A stretch of DNA of 9,604 bases from CADCVW01 sp035644935 (GTDB taxonomy: Bacteria; Pseudomonadota; Alphaproteobacteria; Sphingomonadales; Sphingomonadaceae). The notes under the pieces are model-generated. The model made no database searches. It was given only the letters and a program-made list of their open reading frames with translations, and was not told where the DNA came from. Shown in pieces: positions 1 through 6,627 of the stretch. The stretch's first letter is position 1. Every line of letters begins with the position of its first letter. Both the position numbers and the translations under genes were made by a program. The stretch covers positions 1 to 9,604 of the forward strand of contig DASQNO010000030.1 in the NCBI GenBank assembly GCA_035644935.1, given 5' to 3'.

Positions 1-341
1 GTGCGCACCGGGTGCCCGGCCTCGCCGTACAGGTCCCAGAACATCACCGGGAAGGCCTCGTAGCGCCAGTCCAGCGCCATGTCCGCGGCGCGCGCGGCGA
101 GCTTGGCGTGCAGCGGGGACTCGCTGGAGCCGGCGAACGCAAGCCCGGCGAGATCGCCTTTGACGTCGGCGAGGAACACAGGGACGCCAGCGGCGGAGAA
201 GCCTTCGGCCAGGCCCTGCAGCGTCACCGTCTTGCCGGTGCCCGTCGCGCCCGCGATCAGGCCGTGACGGTTGGCGAGGGGCAAGCGCAGCGCCTGCGCA
301 GCGCCGCCGCCCTGCCCGATGAAAACCGTGTCGTCCGTCAT
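1..341 (-). CDS. HerA-like helicase/ATPase, DUF853 family (partial, 3' end outside window)
   Basis: The first 113 codons are visible, starting at the ATG at 341-339 and running off the left edge. The N-terminal part resembles the DUF853/COG0433 HerA-like ATPases (E. coli YjgR type): a short beta-rich start (MTDDTVFIG), then a Walker A P-loop GATGTGKT at residues 31-38, followed by VFLADVKGDLAGLA at about 54-67, which is characteristic of this family. The family is predicted to be a hexameric DNA-pumping or helicase-type NTPase of roughly 500 residues; the cellular role of the DUF853 branch is not established. It lies 55 bases downstream of the Do protease gene on the same strand, with a strong hairpin between them just upstream of this ATG. 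I see no clear Shine-Dalgarno outside the hairpin's G-run. The family call is confident; the function is not. Confidence 0.85.
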   Translation of the reverse strand, partial: MTDDTVFIGQGGGAAQALRLPLANRHGLIAGATGTGKTVTLQGLAEGFSAAGVPVFLADVKGDLAGLAFAGSSESPLHAKLAARAADMALDWRYEAFPVMFWDLYGEAGHPVR

Positions 342-348
342 GCCCAAA

Positions 349-381
349 CCCCCGTCCCGGCGTCTTAAGCCGCGACGGGGG
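349..381 (-). terminator. GC hairpin between Do protease and HerA-like gene (terminator or leader hairpin)
   Basis: An 8-bp stem, CCCCCGTC (349-356) with GACGGGGG (374-381), continues past one C-C mismatch (357/373) into a 4-bp stem, CGGC/GCCG, closed by a 7-base loop (362-368). Read on the minus strand it lies 15 bases after the protease stop and is followed by only three T (348-346), so it is a weak match to an intrinsic terminator. The G-run of its 3' arm ends 7 bases before the ATG of the next gene, so it could instead hold the ribosome binding region of that gene. No T-run follows on the plus strand. Confidence 0.45.
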
Positions 382-396
382 ACAAGGGAAAGCAGC

Positions 397-1929
397 TTAG
401 CGGCGCAGCAGTTCGACGCCGACGAACTGGGGCTGGGCCGTGCCGCGCTGCACGTACAGGCGAACCGCATTGCGACCGGCGCGACGCGCCTCTTCAACCG
501 CCGCCGCTGCGTCTTCCGGCGTCAGCGTTGGGCGACCGTTGATCGACAGGATAACGTCGCCGCGCTGCAGGCCGCGCGTGGCCGCATCGCTCGACGGATT
601 GACGTTGGAGACGACCACACCGCGAACAGTGGTTGGAACGCGCAGCGTTTGCGCAATCGGCGGCGTCAGGGTCACAACCGAAAGCCCGATGCTCTCGCGC
701 GTCGAGGTCTGACCGCGGGTCTGCGGTGCGGTGCTGTCCGCCTCTGGCAACTCCTCCGCAACGCCGCTGCGCCGCGCGAGCTCTTCATCGGTCGGGCGTT
801 GGCCGACCACGGCGGTGACGGTGCGCCGCTGTCCGTTGCGGATCAGTTCGATGGGAATGCGCGATCCCACCGCCTGCTGCGACACGATGTAGGACAGGGT
901 CTCGTCGGGGGTCACGTCGCGACCGGCGATGCGGACGACCACGTCGCCTTGCTGGATGCCCGCGCGCGCCGCCGCCTCGCCCGGCTGCACCGAACCGATC
1001 AGCTCGCCGCGGTTCTTGGGCAGGCCGAACGATTCGGCCAGCGCGGCGTCGAGTGGCTGGATGCCGACACCCAGATAGCCGCGCGACACGCGCTGGCCGG
1101 TGCGCAGCTGCGCGATCACGGGCGCCGCCTGATCCGCCGGGATGGCGAAGCCAATGCCGATATTGCCGCCGGTTTCCGAATACAGCGCGGTGTTGATGCC
1201 GATGACGTTGCCGTTGAGGTCGAACATCGGGCCGCCGGAGTTGCCGCGGTTGATGGCGGCGTCGGTCTGGATGAAGCGGTCGTACTGCGTCGCGCCGATG
1301 TTGCGCCCGATCGCCGAGACGATGCCGGCCGTGACCGTGCCGCCCAGGCCCAGCGGATTGCCGATCGCCACGACCCAGTCGCCGACGCGGGTGTTGGCCG
1401 ATTGGCCAAAGCGCACGAACGGCAGGTTGCGGCCGTCGATCTTGAGCAGTGCGAGATCCGTCGCCGGATCGCGGCCGACGATGCGCGCCTTGTATTCCTT
1501 GCGGTCGGACAGGATGACGGTGACTTCGTCCACCGTCCCTGTACCGCGCGCGCCCTGCACCAGGTGATTGTTGGTGACGACATAGCCGTCCGGCGAGATG
1601 ATGAAGCCCGAGCCCAGCCCGGCCGCACGGCGCGTCGCGGGCGCATCGGGAACGGGTGCGCCGGGATTGCGGAACTGGCGAAGCATCTCCTCCATCGGGT
1701 TGCGAGACTGGGCGACGGGCACGCGCTGTTCGGTGGAGATGTTGACCACCGCCGGCTGCAGCCGGGCGGCGAGATCGGCGAAGCTCATCGGCGCACCGGC
1801 GCGGGGCGGCATCGCCGTCGCCATGCTGCCCGGCTCGTTCTGCGCGACCTGCGCGCCGACTCCGGTGCTCAGCGTCAATGCCGTGCCGCCCATCAACAGC
1901 GCGGCGGTAATGCCATAAGCGTAACGCAC
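397..1929 (-). CDS. degP: Periplasmic Do/HtrA-family serine endoprotease with two PDZ domains (DegP/DegQ type)
   Basis: This 510-residue Do-type protease degrades or holds misfolded envelope proteins. An N-terminal hydrophobic segment (residues 6-25) with a plausible cleavage site near GVGA-QVAQ (24-30) marks export. The trypsin-like domain (about 50-275) has the full catalytic triad: His122 (TNNHLVQGA), Asp158 (ATDLALLKID) and Ser231 (GNSGGP). Two PDZ domains follow, at about 280-375 (starts RGYLGVGI) and 410-505, joined by an acidic and polar linker (about 380-410). The length matches the family (470-520). The start is a GTG at 1929, chosen because AAGGAG lies 9 bases upstream and the signal peptide begins there. 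It follows hflC on the same strand after a 263-base gap containing a repeat, so it may have its own promoter. DegP and DegQ subtypes cannot be separated reliably from sequence alone; the symbol is used in the broad sense. Confidence 0.95.
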   Translation of the reverse strand: MRYAYGITAALLMGGTALTLSTGVGAQVAQNEPGSMATAMPPRAGAPMSFADLAARLQPAVVNISTEQRVPVAQSRNPMEEMLRQFRNPGAPVPDAPATRRAAGLGSGFIISPDGYVVTNNHLVQGARGTGTVDEVTVILSDRKEYKARIVGRDPATDLALLKIDGRNLPFVRFGQSANTRVGDWVVAIGNPLGLGGTVTAGIVSAIGRNIGATQYDRFIQTDAAINRGNSGGPMFDLNGNVIGINTALYSETGGNIGIGFAIPADQAAPVIAQLRTGQRVSRGYLGVGIQPLDAALAESFGLPKNRGELIGSVQPGEAAARAGIQQGDVVVRIAGRDVTPDETLSYIVSQQAVGSRIPIELIRNGQRRTVTAVVGQRPTDEELARRSGVAEELPEADSTAPQTRGQTSTRESIGLSVVTLTPPIAQTLRVPTTVRGVVVSNVNPSSDAATRGLQRGDVILSINGRPTLTPEDAAAAVEEARRAGRNAVRLYVQRGTAQPQFVGVELLRR

Positions 1930-1938
1930 GATAGCAGG

Positions 1939-1944
1939 CTCCTT
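1939..1944 (-). promoter_or_regulatory. Ribosome binding site of the Do protease gene
   Basis: Reading the minus strand, AAGGAG sits 9 bases upstream of GTG 1929. It is the best Shine-Dalgarno match in the window and decides the GTG start; there is no ATG in frame between it and the signal peptide. Confidence 0.75.
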
Positions 1945-2049
1945 AGATGATCCGATCGGCCGCGCGTGTCGCGAAGCCGTATGTTCGCTAGGCTAGATAG
2001 GGCGGCTGAACGCGAATTGAATGGCCCTGGTAATGAGTGCGAGGCTTGA

Positions 2050-2149
2050 ACACCCACCCCGTTCGGGCTGAGCCTGTCGAAGCCATTTGCCCTCCCGAGC
2101 CGTCGAAAGGAAAGCCCTTCGGCAGGCTCAGGGCGAACGGTATGGGTGT
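2050..2149. repeat. Inverted-repeat doublet A (REP-like, family 2) between hflC and the Do protease gene
   Basis: Arms at about 2050-2083 and 2116-2149 are imperfect reverse complements carrying the core GAGCCTG(T/C)CGAAG. Each arm can also fold on itself: the left as GGCT...AGCC, the right (read in reverse) as GCCCT...AGGGC. A degenerate third core lies between them (CCGAGCCGTCGAAAGG, 2095-2110). Together they fill much of the 263-base gap between hflC and the protease gene. The remaining 1945-2049 and 2150-2192 show no gene and no convincing promoter pair. This core looks like a dispersed repeat I recall from sphingomonad genomes; that recognition is from memory. Confidence 0.8.
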
Positions 2150-2192
2150 GGACGAGCCACTCCGATGCCCGTCTTGCGATCAGCCTCCCCTG

Positions 2193-3056
2193 TTATCGCG
2201 CCCGGCCGCGGAATTCGCGCAGATATTCGTTTTCCGGCGACAGCACGATGCTGGATCGCCCCATCTGCCCGCCTTGCCCGTTGTTGACGAAGGTCGTCTG
2301 GTAAGACTGCATCGCCCGGTAGAAATCGTAGAAGTCGGGGTCCTTGCCGAAGCTTTGGGCATAGGTCCGCGACGCTTCGGCATCCGCATCGGCGCGGATA
2401 ATCTGCGCCTGCTTGGAACCCTGCGCGCGGATCGATCGCGCCTCCTGCTCGCGCGCCGACGCCATGCGGCGGTATGCCGAATCAAGCGGGTCGCCGTCGG
2501 GCAGGTCGGCGCGCTTGATGCGAACGTCGATGACCTGCGCGCCGTATTGCGCGGCGACGCGGTTGAGGCCCGCGGCGATGTTCTGCATCACCTGGCCGCG
2601 CTCCGGGCTGAGCAGCGCGGCGAACGGCCGCTTGCCAAGTTCGTTACGCAGTGCCGAACCCAGGATCGGGCGCAGCGCTTCGGACACGCGGTCCTGGCTG
2701 CCCGCCGCCTTGTACATGCGCAGCGGGTCGACGATGCGGTAGCGCGCAAAGGCGTCGATTTCGAGCCTGAGCTGGTCGGTGGACAGCACCTGCTGCTGTT
2801 CCATGTCGACCGACTGGACGCGCTTGTCGACCCATTCGATCTTGTCGATGAACGGCGCGCGGGCGATGATCCCGGCACCCGTCTTGCCGAAATTCTGACC
2901 CGGCTGGAACCGGTTGATGACGTATTTGGGCTCGCCGAACCGGACGATCAGCGCCTGCTTGGTTTCCGGCACCACCGCGAACGTCGCGGACAGCAGAACC
3001 AGCAGCAGGATCGCCGCAAAAGCGAGCGCGATGGGGTTGCGAAGAACGCGGCTCAT
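2193..3056 (-). CDS. hflC: HflC, SPFH-domain subunit of the HflKC modulator of FtsH
   Basis: This 287-residue protein partners HflK in the large membrane-anchored complex that surrounds FtsH and tunes its proteolysis of membrane proteins. One N-terminal membrane segment (about residues 8-28) is followed by the SPFH/Band 7 domain starting with VVPETKQALIVRFGEP (28-43), typical HflC sequence such as DKIEWVDKRVQSVDM (71-85) and ALRNELGKRPF (135-145), and an Ala/Gln/Glu-rich helical stretch (197-235). The C-terminus SPENEYLREFRG (273-284) is family-typical. The ATG at 3056 overlaps the hflK stop as ATGA, indicating translational coupling. The same frame stays open upstream to 4187 through hflK, but that extension is high-GC antisense-style noise and has no HflC homology. 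Length agrees with the family. Confidence 0.95.
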   Translation of the reverse strand: MSRVLRNPIALAFAAILLLVLLSATFAVVPETKQALIVRFGEPKYVINRFQPGQNFGKTGAGIIARAPFIDKIEWVDKRVQSVDMEQQQVLSTDQLRLEIDAFARYRIVDPLRMYKAAGSQDRVSEALRPILGSALRNELGKRPFAALLSPERGQVMQNIAAGLNRVAAQYGAQVIDVRIKRADLPDGDPLDSAYRRMASAREQEARSIRAQGSKQAQIIRADADAEASRTYAQSFGKDPDFYDFYRAMQSYQTTFVNNGQGGQMGRSSIVLSPENEYLREFRGRAR

Positions 3057-4201
3057 CGCGCCGCCCCCGCTTCGGCCGGCGCCTGGGCCTGGGCCTGCGG
3101 CTGTTGACGCCGCTGCACTTCGGGAAGCGCCAGATAGGGCGTGACGTTGCCCGTCTCCACCACCGTCTTGTCGACCTTGCTCAGCACCTGCTCCATCGTT
3201 TCGTAGTACATGCGGCGGCGCGTGACTTCCGGCGCCTGGCGATATTGTTCGTAGACCTTGTCGAACTGCGCCGCCTCGCCCTGCGCCTTGGCGGTCAGCT
3301 GCAGCGCGTAGGCGCGCGCCTGGTTCATGTAGGATTGCGCGTCCTGCTGCGCCGCCGACACTTCCTTGAACGCCTGGTTCACGGCCGCGGGCGGATCCGC
3401 CTGGCGGATGGCGATGCCCTGTATCACCACGCCCGCGCGGTAGCGGGTCAGGATCTGCTGCATCAATTGTTCGACGTCCTGTTCGATGCGGCTGCGCTGC
3501 GCGCCGATGGCGTCGTCCAGCGACACGCGCGCCACCACCGCGCGCATCGCGCTTTCGGCGACCTCGCGGATCGTCTTGTCGGGATCGGCGAGCTGGAACA
3601 TGTAGAGTTCGGGATCGGCGATGTTCCAGCGCACCGAATAGGCCAGGTCGATGATGTTCTGGTCGCCCGTGAGCATCAGGTTCTCGCCGCCGCTGGCGCC
3701 GACGCTGCCGACGTCGATCGTGCGGATGCCTTCGACGTCGATCTTCTCGACATTGTCGATGGGCGCGGGGAAGCTGAACTGCATGCCCGGGGACAGCGTG
3801 CCGGCATATTGTCCGAAGCGGGTGATGACGCCGCGCTCCTGCGGGCCGATGCGGTGTATGGCGGTGAACAGCAGCCAGAGCACGACCAGCGCGGCGGCCA
3901 GATAGCCGATCATCGGCTTGCCGCCGAGCGAGGGCAGGCCGGTGCCGCCGCCGGTGCCGCCGCCGCCGAAGCGTTCGCGGCTTTTCTTGAGGAAATCGTC
4001 CAGCGAGGTGACGTTGCCGCCCGGCGTCGGCCGCTTGCGCGGCGGCTGGCTCCAAGGGTTGCGCGGACCCTCGCCGCCGCCGCCGCCTGAACCGCGGCCG
4101 CCGCCGGGCGCGCCCCAGGGCCCGCCCTTGTTCTCGTTGAACAACGGGCCATCGCTCGGGGACGAACCGGCGGGCGCGACCCACCACGGAAATTTGATCA
4201 T
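3053..4201 (-). CDS. hflK: HflK, SPFH-domain subunit of the HflKC modulator of FtsH
   Basis: This 382-residue membrane protein complexes with HflC to regulate FtsH. Layout: a cytoplasmic N-terminal tail rich in Gly, Pro and Trp (residues 1-95, with two poly-Gly tracts near 33-44 and 79-87); one membrane helix (about 97-115, YLAAALVVLWLLFTAI); the SPFH domain from IGPQERGVITRFG (118-130), including LTGDQNIIDLAYSVRWNIADP (177-197); a coiled-coil-prone Ala/Gln/Glu region (about 275-340); and a Gln/Ala/Pro-rich tail (363-382). The start at 4201 gives MIKFPWW, the usual HflK beginning, with AAGGG just upstream. The frame continues upstream to 4642, but that sequence overlaps mrp on the other strand and has no homology. 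It diverges from mrp and is the first gene of the hflK-hflC-protease series. Confidence 0.96.
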   Translation of the reverse strand: MIKFPWWVAPAGSSPSDGPLFNENKGGPWGAPGGGRGSGGGGGEGPRNPWSQPPRKRPTPGGNVTSLDDFLKKSRERFGGGGTGGGTGLPSLGGKPMIGYLAAALVVLWLLFTAIHRIGPQERGVITRFGQYAGTLSPGMQFSFPAPIDNVEKIDVEGIRTIDVGSVGASGGENLMLTGDQNIIDLAYSVRWNIADPELYMFQLADPDKTIREVAESAMRAVVARVSLDDAIGAQRSRIEQDVEQLMQQILTRYRAGVVIQGIAIRQADPPAAVNQAFKEVSAAQQDAQSYMNQARAYALQLTAKAQGEAAQFDKVYEQYRQAPEVTRRRMYYETMEQVLSKVDKTVVETGNVTPYLALPEVQRRQQPQAQAQAPAEAGAAR

Positions 4202-4202
4202 G

Positions 4203-4208
4203 TCCCTT
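4203..4208 (-). promoter_or_regulatory. Probable ribosome binding site of hflK
   Basis: On the minus strand AAGGGA ends one base before the ATG at 4201. The motif is good but unusually close to the start; it supports the internal ATG over the upstream extension of the frame. Confidence 0.45.
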
Positions 4209-4222
4209 TTATAGGTAGGGCT

Positions 4223-4247
4223 CCGGGCGAATAACAGTGCCGCCCGG
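4223..4247. other. Small hairpin in the divergent hflK-mrp gap
   Basis: CCGGGCG (4223-4229) and CGCCCGG (4241-4247) form a 7-bp inverted repeat with an 11-base loop inside the 100-base divergent gap (4202-4301). It could be a leader hairpin of hflK or an operator. In DNA this GC-rich it may also be chance. I see no convincing -35/-10 pair in the gap for either gene. Confidence 0.3.
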
Positions 4248-4301
4248 CGTCCGTTCGCGGGCGCGGGAACAACCGCCGCCCCCCGCACGTCCAAAGGCCC
4301 G

Positions 4302-5267
4302 ATGACAGAGCTTTCCACCTTGCAGCGCGCCCTGGCCGCGACCCCCGACGGCGCCCGGGTCGCCGATGTCCGGCTGGACAGCGCGCGCGCCAGCCTGGTG
4401 GTGGACGCCAGCGGATTGGACGCCGCGGGTCGCGCCGAACTGGAAGCGAGCCTGCGCGCCGCCGCCGCGCGCGTTGCGGGCGTCGGCGAGGTTCGCATCG
4501 TGATGACGACCGAAAAACGGGAACGGATGCTGATCGCGGTGGGTAGCGGCAAGGGCGGCGTCGGCAAGTCCACCGTCGCCGCCAACCTTGCGATCGCGCT
4601 GGCGCGCACCGGGCGGCGGGTCGGGCTGGTCGACGCGGACATCTACGGCCCCTCGCAGCCGCGCATCCTGGGTGTGACCGGCAAGCCCGAGGCGATCGAC
4701 AATCGCATGGTGCCGGTGGAGGCGCACGGCGTTCGCATGCTGTCGGTCGGGCAGCTGGTGGCGCCGGGCCTGGCGCTCGCCTGGCGCGGGCCCATGGTGT
4801 CGACCGCGCTGGGGCAGTTGCTCGACGCGCATTGGGACGGCACGGATATCATCATCGTCGACCTGCCGCCCGGCACCGGCGACATTCAGCTGACGCTGAT
4901 GCAGAAATGGAAGCCCGCGGGCGCGGTGATCGTGTCGACGCCGCAGGACCTGGCGCTGATCGACGCGACGCGCGCGATCGACCTGTTCGGCAAGCTCGCC
5001 GTGCCCGTGCTCGGGCTGATCGAGAACATGGCGGGCTACGCGTGCCCGCATTGCGGCGGGCTGTCCGACCCGTTCGGCGCGGGCGGGGCGGAAAGCGAGG
5101 CGGCGCGGCTCGGCATCCCGTTCCTGGGCCGCGTTCCCTTACGCATCGCCATTCGCCAGAGCTCGGACGCGGGGACACCGCCGGCGGCGGGCGATGGCGA
5201 GGATGGGGCTTTGTTCGCGGGGCTGGCGGAGCGGTTTGTCGAGTCGCTGAACCAAGCGCGCGCGTGA
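4302..5267 (+). CDS. mrp: Mrp/ApbC/NBP35-family Fe-S cluster carrier ATPase
   Basis: This 321-residue cytosolic P-loop ATPase binds and transfers iron-sulfur clusters to target proteins. Residues 1-70 are a reduced MIP18/DUF59-like N-terminal region ending in VGEVRIVMTT. The ATPase part starts with the deviant Walker A GSGKGGVGKS (81-90), then DADIYGPSQPRILG (111-124), the conserved WRGPM (161-165), the switch/Walker B VDLPPGTGD (186-194), VSTPQDLALID (211-221) and ENMAGYACPHCGG (241-253). Cys248 and Cys251 form the CxxC that bridges a cluster across the dimer, so the protein looks functional. It is somewhat shorter than E. coli Mrp (about 370), mostly at the N-terminus. AAAGG (4293-4297) precedes the ATG closely. 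It diverges from hflK and is followed after 13 bases by a CoA-binding protein gene. Confidence 0.95.
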   Translation: MTELSTLQRALAATPDGARVADVRLDSARASLVVDASGLDAAGRAELEASLRAAAARVAGVGEVRIVMTTEKRERMLIAVGSGKGGVGKSTVAANLAIALARTGRRVGLVDADIYGPSQPRILGVTGKPEAIDNRMVPVEAHGVRMLSVGQLVAPGLALAWRGPMVSTALGQLLDAHWDGTDIIIVDLPPGTGDIQLTLMQKWKPAGAVIVSTPQDLALIDATRAIDLFGKLAVPVLGLIENMAGYACPHCGGLSDPFGAGGAESEAARLGIPFLGRVPLRIAIRQSSDAGTPPAAGDGEDGALFAGLAERFVESLNQARA

Positions 5268-5270
5268 GGG
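5266..5270 (+). promoter_or_regulatory. Ribosome binding site of the CoA-binding protein gene, overlapping the mrp stop
   Basis: GAGGG overlaps the TGA of mrp (5265-5267) and lies 10 bases before the ATG at 5281. This suggests that translation of the two genes is coupled. Confidence 0.5.
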
Positions 5271-5280
5271 TTGGACATCC

Positions 5281-5715
5281 ATGCCCCTGACCACCGACGC
5301 CGAGATCGCCGACCTGCTCACCCACACGCGCACCATCGCGCTGGTGGGCGCGTCCGACCGCCCGGATCGCGCATCCAACGGCGTGATGCGCTACCTCCAG
5401 CTGCACGGTTACCGCGTGTTTCCGGTCAATCCGCAGATCGCGGGCGGGCAGGTTCACGGCGAACATGTCTGGCGCGACCTCCACGAGATCGACGACGTGA
5501 TCGATATGGTGGACATCTTCCGCAACTCGGCCGCGGCGGGCGACGCGGTGGACGAGGCGATCGCGGTCGGGGCCAAGTCGGTGTGGATGCAACTGGGCGT
5601 GGTCAACCACGAAGCCGCGGCGCGGGCGGAGGCGGCGGGGCTGCGGGTGGTGATGGACCTTTGCACCAAGATCGAGATTTCGCGCCTCAACGTCGCGCCG
5701 GTGGGCGGGTACTGA
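5281..5715 (+). CDS. YccU-type CoA-binding protein (CoA_binding_2 domain)
   Basis: This 144-residue protein is a single Rossmann-fold CoA-binding domain like that of succinyl-CoA synthetase alpha, without a catalytic partner domain. Visible signatures are TIALVGASDRPDRASNGV (18-35) for the glycine-rich loop, GYRVFPVNP (43-51), DDVIDMVDIFRNS (71-83), VWMQLGVVN (101-109) and MDLCTKIE (125-132) with the conserved Cys128. The length matches the family (about 135-150). The reaction, if any, is unknown; members are named for CoA binding only. It lies 13 bases after mrp on the same strand and is probably co-transcribed with it. The next gene converges on it across a 144-base gap filled by a repeat. 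Confidence 0.92.
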   Translation: MPLTTDAEIADLLTHTRTIALVGASDRPDRASNGVMRYLQLHGYRVFPVNPQIAGGQVHGEHVWRDLHEIDDVIDMVDIFRNSAAAGDAVDEAIAVGAKSVWMQLGVVNHEAAARAEAAGLRVVMDLCTKIEISRLNVAPVGGY

Positions 5716-5732
5716 TCGAGATCACGGGTGAG

Positions 5733-5851
5733 CGTCATCCCGGCGAAAGCCGGGACCCAAGGTCGCGATGCTTGAAGGGGTTGGACGCGAAAATCGCGTT
5801 CCGGTTGTCCTGCGACGGTGATCTTGGGTCCCGGCGTTCGCCGGGATGACG
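5733..5851. repeat. Inverted-repeat doublet B (REP-like, family 1) between convergent genes
   Basis: Arms of about 32 bases (5733-5764 and 5820-5851) are near-perfect reverse complements. Each holds its own hairpin: TCCCGGC-GAAA-GCCGGGA on the left, the same stem with loop GTTC on the right. The spacer contains a separate perfect hairpin, ACGCGA-AAA-TCGCGT (5785-5799). The left arm and its inner flank match the left arm of doublet C over about 36 bases with two differences. It occupies most of the gap between the CoA-binding gene stop (5715) and the IMPase-like gene stop (5860), where it could end transcription from both sides. Confidence 0.85.
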
Positions 5852-5859
5852 TTGCGGCG

Positions 5860-6627
5860 TCAGGAGACCCCAAACCTCTTCACCACGTCCCGGTGCAGCG
5901 CTGGGGCGCAGGCGACGACGCCCTGCGCCTCCGCGCGCGCGGTGTTGAAGCGCAGCCTCGCGCCCCGCGCGTCGCTCACCGCCGCGCCCGCTTCGGCGGC
6001 GATCAGCACGGCGGCGGCGATGTCCCATTCGTTGCCCAGCCGCGTCGTCGCGATCAGGTCCGCCTCGCCCGCCGCGACCATGGCGACGCGCAGCGCGATC
6101 GAGTTTGGCTTGTGCACCGCGACCAGATCGCGATCGCCGCGGGGCAGCGTGTCGATCGGCACGCGCGCGCCGGGCAGCCGGTCGCGCCCCGACGCGGCGA
6201 GCGGCACGCCGTTGCGCGACGCGCCCGCGCCCGCCGCCGCCAGCCAAATCTCGTTCCGCGACGGCGCCGCCAGCACGGCGAGCACGGGCTCCCCCGCCTC
6301 CACCAGCGCCACCGACACGCACCAGCCGCCCCGCCGGCGCAGGTAATCGCGCGTCCCGTCGATGGGATCGACGATCCACACGCGCGCGGCCCGGAGGCGC
6401 ACGGGATCGTCGGCCGTCTCCTCCGACAACCAGGCGGCGTCCGGCGCCAGTTCGCCCAGGCGTTCGCGCAGCACCGCGTCGACGGCGATGTCGACGTCGC
6501 ACACCGGGTGCCCGGGCGACTTGTCCCACCGGCGATAGTCGCCGCCGATCCGGCCCAGCGCCATCGCGCCGGCGTCGGTCACCGCCGCGGCGACGTCCTC
6601 CAGCCTTGGACGGGATCGATCAGGCAC
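5860..6627 (-). CDS. Inositol monophosphatase / CysQ-like phosphatase
   Basis: This 255-residue metal-dependent phosphatase belongs to the IMPase/FIG/CysQ superfamily. Metal-binding motifs are visible: SEET (68-71) for the Glu ligand, WIVDPIDGTRDYL (84-96) with Asp87 and Asp90, and EWDIAAAVLIAAEAG (200-214) with Asp202. The N-terminal motif is PVCDVD (41-46), with Cys where most members have Thr and with the usual Asp at 46. Substrates in the family include inositol phosphate, fructose-1,6-bisphosphate and 3'-phosphoadenosine 5'-phosphate; the sequence does not let me choose. The GTG start at 6627 overlaps the pmbA stop by 8 bases (GTGCCTGA), with no clear Shine-Dalgarno, so reinitiation after pmbA is likely. 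The length is normal. Confidence 0.9.
   Translation of the reverse strand: MPDRSRPRLEDVAAAVTDAGAMALGRIGGDYRRWDKSPGHPVCDVDIAVDAVLRERLGELAPDAAWLSEETADDPVRLRAARVWIVDPIDGTRDYLRRRGGWCVSVALVEAGEPVLAVLAAPSRNEIWLAAAGAGASRNGVPLAASGRDRLPGARVPIDTLPRGDRDLVAVHKPNSIALRVAMVAAGEADLIATTRLGNEWDIAAAVLIAAEAGAAVSDARGARLRFNTARAEAQGVVACAPALHRDVVKRFGVS

Noticed and set aside
271..1950. A 559-codon open frame on the plus strand, opposite the Do protease gene
   Set aside because: It is the antisense shadow of a strong protease match; the predicted protein is Arg/Ala/His-rich low-complexity sequence with no recognisable domain, as expected in high-GC DNA.
1995..2001. CCTATCT on the minus strand as a heat-shock-type -10 element for the Do protease gene
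   Set aside because: It resembles the alphaproteobacterial sigma-32 -10 box, but no matching CTTG-type -35 lies 17-18 bases upstream, so it may be chance.
2193..4187. A 664-codon version of HflC extending upstream through hflK
   Set aside because: The extension is out-of-frame hflK sequence. HflC homology begins at the ATG at 3056, which overlaps the hflK stop as ATGA.
4209..5051. Minus-strand open frame opposite mrp, and the upstream extension of the hflK frame over the same region
   Set aside because: Both lie antisense to Mrp, which has all its motifs; no homology is visible in the antisense products.
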